Source: CAZNEZ01 sp964572475
Lineage (GTDB): Bacteria > Bacillota > Clostridia > Lachnospirales > Lachnospiraceae
DNA length: 26,334 bases
Assembly (NCBI GenBank): GCA_964572475.1
Contig: CAZNEZ010000033.1
Coordinates: 1 to 26,334 of the forward strand
Reading direction: 5' to 3'
Below, in pieces: positions 25,178 through 26,334 of the stretch. Every line of letters starts with the position of its first letter. The first letter of the stretch is position 1. The notes below the pieces were generated by a model. The model was not told where the DNA came from, searched no databases, and was given only the letters and a program-made list of their open reading frames with translations. The position numbers and the translations under genes are program-made.

Positions 25178-25208
25178 TAACTAAGTATAATCTTATAATA
25201 CTTAGTTA
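25178..25208. repeat. 11-bp perfect inverted repeat upstream of the EamA gene
   Basis: TAACTAAGTAT and its exact reverse complement are separated by nine bases. Possible operator or terminator stem; it has no T-run. Confidence 0.45.
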
Positions 25209-25240
25209 ACAGTATTTGTAGTGCAATATTTATTTTAGTA

Positions 25241-25249
25241 TGCTATAAC
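25241..25249 (+). promoter_or_regulatory. Candidate extended -10 promoter for the EamA gene
   Basis: TGCTATAAC (TG-N-TATAAC) lies 63 bp before the start. No convincing -35 box was seen at 16-18 bp. Confidence 0.35.
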
Positions 25250-25311
25250 TATATTAGAAATAAATGTAAAGTGTAAAAATAAAGACTAAAGTTAAGTTAG
25301 GAAGAAAGACA

Positions 25312-26166
25312 ATGTCAAAGATAAAATTAGTCATTGCAATGATTATATTTGGAACTATAGGATTATTTGTAAAATATATTCCGTTTGGTTCGAGTATAAT
25401 TGCATTGATTAGAGGAATTATAGGAGCTTTATTTCTTATAATGGTTGTAATAATATCCAGAAAGAAAATATCAAGAATTGCAATCAAGAAAAATATTATA
25501 TTATTGATGCTTTCAGGTGCAGCAATAGGGATTAACTGGATTTTGCTTTTTGAATCATATAAATATACAACAATTGCAACAGCAACTCTCTGCTATTATC
25601 TTGCACCAGTATTTGTTATAATAATGTCACCATTTGTTTTTAAGGAAAAGGTATCGATTAAACAGATGATATGTGTAGGGATATCGCTATTGGGAATGGT
25701 GCTAGTATCAGGGATATTAGATGGTGGACAGGCATATGGAACAAATGCAAGGGGAATAATATTAGGAATCGGTGCTGCATTGTTTTATGCAAGTGTTATT
25801 ATAATAAATAAATTTTTAAAAGATATAGATGCGTATGAATCAACTATTGTTCAGTTAAGTATAGCATCAGCAGTAATTTTGCCATATGCGTTTCTGACTG
25901 AAAGTATTAGTAAAAGTTCGATTAATACAACAGTTGTTATTATGGTATTAATAGTTGGAATATTACATACAGGAGTTGCATATTGGCTATATTTTTCTTC
26001 TATATCGGGTCTTAAGGCACAGACAGTTGCGATATTTAGTTATATAGATCCGGTAGTTGCCATATTACTTTCAATTATTATATTAGAAGAAAAAATGTCC
26101 TGTTATGGTGTGATTGGAGCGGTTATGATACTTGGAGCAACATACTGGTATAATAGAAATAACTAA
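25312..26166 (+). CDS. EamA-family (DMT superfamily) transporter
   Basis: 284 residues with about ten hydrophobic segments arranged as two five-segment EamA repeats. The first repeat shows IGLFVKYIP, an ISRKK cytosolic loop and NWILLFESYKYT; the second starts GIILGIGAALFYASVIIINK and ends SYIDPVVAILLSIIILEE, a classic signature. These are drug/metabolite exporters or amino-acid permeases; the substrate cannot be predicted. ATG 25312 has AGGAAG upstream. It stands alone, apart from the sporulation genes. Its stop codon at 26164-26166 abuts the GC-rich tandem repeat. Confidence 0.9.
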   Translation: MSKIKLVIAMIIFGTIGLFVKYIPFGSSIIALIRGIIGALFLIMVVIISRKKISRIAIKKNIILLMLSGAAIGINWILLFESYKYTTIATATLCYYLAPVFVIIMSPFVFKEKVSIKQMICVGISLLGMVLVSGILDGGQAYGTNARGIILGIGAALFYASVIIINKFLKDIDAYESTIVQLSIASAVILPYAFLTESISKSSINTTVVIMVLIVGILHTGVAYWLYFSSISGLKAQTVAIFSYIDPVVAILLSIIILEEKMSCYGVIGAVMILGATYWYNRNN

Positions 26167-26334
26167 TTCCGCTTCGCATACCACCTCGATTCCGCTTCGC
26201 ATTCTGCGAATGCTTTGCTTCATCGTTGGGCTTGCGCCATGCACCACCTCGATTCCGCTTCGCATTCTGCGAATGCTCACTTCATCTTTGGGCTTGCGCC
26301 ATGCACCACCTCGATTCCGCTTCGCATTCTGCGA
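26166..26334. repeat. GC-rich tandem repeat, ~62-63 bp unit, reaching the window end
   Basis: Units at 26180-26242 (63 bp) and 26243-26304 (62 bp), plus 30 bp of a third (26305-26334), preceded by a 14-base fragment at 26166-26179. Each starts ACCACCTCGATTCCGC and contains the hairpin GCATTC-TGC-GAATGC (26199-26213 and 26262-26276). The units differ only in the CTTTGCTTCATCG / CTCACTTCATCT part. GC content is well above that of the surrounding DNA. A minus-strand frame is open through it but reads as repeated peptide and is not believed to be a gene. Confidence 0.9.

Larger units (their letters stand above)
24972..25311. other. Gene-free AT-rich interval with two inverted repeats
   Basis: No open frame longer than about 15 codons with a start and ribosome binding site was seen, and no tRNA or known riboswitch. 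It contains an 8-bp repeat AAGAGCTG/CAGCTCTT (25127-25134, 25155-25162), an 11-bp perfect inverted repeat (25178-25188, 25198-25208) and a candidate extended -10 at 25241-25249. Confidence 0.6.

Noticed and set aside
24972..25311. Residual spoIIID or a small RNA gene after spoIIQ
   Set aside because: No frame resembles SpoIIID, and the inverted repeats alone do not match an RNA family I can name.
26083..26280. 65-residue minus-strand open frame with repeated SIRRMRSGIEVV peptide
   Set aside because: It arises from translating the tandem repeat and runs into the 3' end of the EamA gene; no ribosome binding site supports it.
26166..26334. CRISPR array
   Set aside because: The units are nearly identical over their whole 62-63 bp; there are no variable spacers between short repeats.

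Overview
The window is low-GC DNA from an anaerobic, spore-forming-lineage Firmicute, most likely a Lachnospiraceae member (Clostridia). This rests on the gene set (spoIID-spoIIQ pair, spoIIR, gerA/gerB, DUF1934, a T-box before ileS), heavy AGA/ATA/TTA codon use, strong AAGGAGG ribosome binding sites and several TTG/GTG starts. The species cannot be named from sequence alone. It looks like a draft scaffold: it contains a run of exactly 100 N and ends inside a GC-rich tandem repeat.

Layout. 1-2650: a sugar-acid type SDR dehydrogenase behind a perfect consensus promoter, then ispE (isoprenoid MEP pathway) and a FadR-type GntR regulator. 2671-5823: a hairpin that is both a terminator and the location of the next gene's ribosome binding site, then a germinant receptor locus: a gerA gene split by the assembly gap, and a protein that appears to join GerB to a shortened GerC domain. 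5757-6419 (minus): spoIIR, whose 3' end overlaps the receptor gene by 67 bp. 6526-7918: murI and a DUF1934 gene. 8023-8460 (minus): a small membrane-anchored protein of unknown function, divergent from cls. 8551-10102: cls (cardiolipin synthase). 10166-11472 (minus): plsC and a VanY-type peptidase without a signal peptide. 11667-15757: a tight four-gene unit of two related membrane proteins of unknown function, pncB (NAD salvage) and a double HD-GYP protein. 15768-15947: the remnant of a small gene. 16153-16938: a NYN-domain protein. 17019-23062: promoter, Ile T-box, ileS and glgP. 23081-24951: spoIID and spoIIQ. 25312-26166: an EamA transporter. 26166-26334: the tandem repeat.

Most of the window is ordinary housekeeping and sporulation content. 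The observations most worth checking are these. The adjacent SpoIID and SpoIIQ both lack their expected catalytic or metal-binding residues. The GerB-GerC fusion lacks the rest of GerC. The GerA start codon lies in the U-tract of a terminator. glgP sits downstream of an isoleucine T-box with no terminator between it and ileS. The pncB unit contains unknown paralogous membrane proteins behind a palindromic promoter region. The 55-bp duplication around the N run marks an assembly fault.
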